A stretch of 64,000 nucleotides of DNA from Ectocarpus siliculosus. Lineage: Eukaryota > Sar > Phaeophyceae > Ectocarpales > Ectocarpaceae. The stretch is from the NCBI GenBank assembly GCA_000310025.1, contig FN648616.1:1-64000 (forward strand), in the 5' to 3' direction. Positions 62,406 through 64,000 of this stretch are shown here, piece after piece. The notes beneath the pieces are model-generated. The model saw only the letters and a list, made by a program, of their open reading frames with translations. It had not been told where the DNA came from and did not search any database. How positions within the stretch are numbered: position 1 is the first letter of the stretch; every line of letters starts with the position of its first letter. The position numbers were made by a program, and so were the translations under genes.

Positions 62406-62487
62406 CCCTCCCTTGGGGCTGTTGTCTCGACCAGACCAAATATATATCAGAAATAGCAAAAATTGAAAACACGACTCAGACCTCTAT

Positions 62488-64000
62488 CTACTTCTCAGAT
62501 CTCGAGCCTAGAGCAAAATTACGATGAACTTCAAAAAGATCTCTCGGCAGCGCCTTCGTCAGGATGTCCGCATGCTGTCTTTCGCTAGCGACATGACTGA
62601 TTTCCAACACTCCCTCTTCTGTCAAATTCCGAAGAAAATGGTGCCTCACGTCAATGTGCTTACTGTTACACGAACTAAGTGGATTCTCAGCAAGTGCAAT
62701 TGCACCCTCGTTATCCTCGCGTACCTGGATCTTACCAAGCTTCTCACTAGGCCTCAAGAACTCGAGCATTCCGTTGACAAACAGAGCCTCTTTCACACCG
62801 TCACCCATCGCAACATACTCTGCTTCAGTGGTTGAAAGTGTGACACATTTCTGCGTCCTAGAAATCCAAGCAACAAGACAGTCAGCTACAAGAACTAGTG
62901 CTCCCGAAACTGATCTACGATCAGTGGCCTTACTGGCAAAGTCTGCGTCTACGTATACCAACGTGCCTACGTCTACCATAGTGTCCTGCTTGTACTTCAA
63001 AGTTAGATGTGCCGTCTCCAGAAGATAATTCAGAATCTTCTGGGCCGCCTTCCAGTGGCTCTTCTTTGGCTCGTGAGAGTGCCTCGCCACCGCCCGCACA
63101 GCATTTGAGATGTCGGGCCTTGTCTGGTTGGCGATCCACATCAGGCTCCCCACCACCTCTCGGAACGGCACATCTCCTGCCCCCTCATCCTCCATCACGG
63201 ACCTGTAATCGTTAGCAGGGGAAGCAGGGATCGAGCTGGTGCGACAAACATTGAATCTCTCGAGAACACTCCTGATGTAACTCTCTTGAGACATCTCAAT
63301 CGTACCAGCCTCGCGGTCGCGAACGAATGCGCAACCAAGAAAGAACTTGACCTCGCCCAAATTCTTCGTGGGGAGAGAGTCACCTAGCGCTTCCACAACC
63401 ATCTTGGCAAGCCTCTCAATTCCTGCATACAGAATGTCATCCACATGAATCGCAATCATACCCAACACCTCGTCTCCCATAATGAAACGAAGAACACAGG
63501 GGTCAGACAGAGACTGTTCGAAACCAATCCTCTTCAGGTCCGACACAAGTCTCTTGTGAAATGTTCTAGATGCCTGTCTCAGTCCATACAAACTCTTGTC
63601 TAAACGGACTACCTTTCCTGTCATCGACTCACAGCCAGGAGGCAACTTCATGAACACCTCGTGATCCAATTCCGACTGAACAAACGCTTGCTCAATGTCA
63701 AAGTGAAGAAATTCCAAGTCATACTTGCACGCCAATGCTACCAACAAACGAATTGATGCAGCATTTGCAGTAGGCGAGAAAGTCTCAAGATAATCCACAC
63801 CATGCTTCTGCTTGAAGCCCTTCGCTACAAGCCTAGCCTTGGCCTTCACTATCTTGCCTGTTTCATCTGCTTTCCATTTGTAGACCCATCTAGCATCTAT
63901 CACGTTACAGCCTATCGGAGCCTTTACTGCTAACGCAAACGTTCCTGCTCTTAACAAGCCTTCAAATTCTACAGACATGGCTTCGTCCCAAATCGTGGAA
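62488..64000 (-). CDS. Ty1/copia Pol, reverse transcriptase and RNase H (partial at window edge)
   Basis: An uninterrupted frame that continues beyond base 64,000 (STIWDEAMSVEFEGLLRAGT reads through the edge). It ends with TAG at 62,490-62,488. Motifs in order: WVYKWKADETG and ARLVAKGFKQ (copia reverse transcriptase start), FDIEQAFVQ (first catalytic Asp), LDKSLYGLRQA, HVDDILYAG (catalytic Asp pair; His replaces the usual Tyr), VGSLMWIANQTRPD, then RNase H with YVDADFAS, LSTTEAEYVAM, DNEGAIALAEN and ADILTKALP. Gag, protease and integrase would lie to the right. No stop or frameshift is seen, so the element may be young. Copia elements are copied through RNA and inserted by their integrase. 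Confidence 0.93.
   Translation of the reverse strand, partial: STIWDEAMSVEFEGLLRAGTFALAVKAPIGCNVIDARWVYKWKADETGKIVKAKARLVAKGFKQKHGVDYLETFSPTANAASIRLLVALACKYDLEFLHFDIEQAFVQSELDHEVFMKLPPGCESMTGKVVRLDKSLYGLRQASRTFHKRLVSDLKRIGFEQSLSDPCVLRFIMGDEVLGMIAIHVDDILYAGIERLAKMVVEALGDSLPTKNLGEVKFFLGCAFVRDREAGTIEMSQESYIRSVLERFNVCRTSSIPASPANDYRSVMEDEGAGDVPFREVVGSLMWIANQTRPDISNAVRAVARHSHEPKKSHWKAAQKILNYLLETAHLTLKYKQDTMVDVGTLVYVDADFASKATDRRSVSGALVLVADCLVAWISRTQKCVTLSTTEAEYVAMGDGVKEALFVNGMLEFLRPSEKLGKIQVREDNEGAIALAENPLSSCNSKHIDVRHHFLRNLTEEGVLEISHVASERQHADILTKALPRDLFEVHRNFALGSRSEK

Noticed and set aside
1-64000. CRISPR arrays, prokaryotic operons or rRNA genes
   Set aside because: No regularly spaced identical repeats with unique spacers, no ribosome-binding-site-led gene strings, and no rRNA-like sequence were seen.

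Overview
The window reads as nuclear DNA of a eukaryote, most likely a stramenopile alga of the brown-alga (Ectocarpus-like) type. The reasons are long genes cut into many short exons by GT-AG introns of a few hundred bases, a secreted polymorphic-outer-membrane-type beta-helix protein, an FNIP-repeat (22-residue LRR-like) protein, a Ty1/copia retrotransposon, many purine/pyrimidine microsatellites and interstitial CCCTAA-type blocks. There is no prokaryotic organisation. The lineage is an inference; a similarity search would settle it.

Layout. 1-9 kb is gene-poor: microsatellites, a decayed transposon-like ORF (2.8-3.85 kb), two copies of a ~440 bp inverted-repeat MITE (7.1 and 8.65 kb) and, between them, a broken transposon-domain fragment. 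9.4-10.45 kb carries a secreted beta-helix protein and 13.3-14.15 kb a multi-pass membrane protein. From 35.4 down to 14.6 kb the minus strand carries one or two long multi-exon genes: an LRR protein with a C-terminal EF-hand pair (35.4-24.3 kb), then a large uncharacterised protein with a repeated module (23.6-14.6 kb). From 38.8 to 54.0 kb the plus strand carries one gene of about 3,000 codons with IQ motifs, a coiled coil, a segment resembling the dynein microtubule-binding stalk, and a long beta-rich tail. 56.3-57.6 kb (minus) is the FNIP-repeat gene. 58-62 kb holds non-coding repeats, a hairpin cluster and a second copy of the transposon domain. 62.1-64 kb is the 3' half of a copia element with its LTR.

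Most exon calls in the three large genes were made by hand: I looked for acceptor and donor sites, checked that reading phases join, and checked that the joined product keeps motif continuity (for example the EF-hand pair, the LRR register and the stalk-like segment). The 5' ends of both minus-strand genes and a few internal exons remain open. The LRR/EF-hand gene and the IQ/stalk gene are divergent and share about 3.4 kb of upstream sequence. The IQ/stalk gene and the FNIP gene are convergent. Functionally, the IQ/stalk and LRR/EF-hand genes both carry calcium/calmodulin-type features, but nothing in the sequence links them directly.
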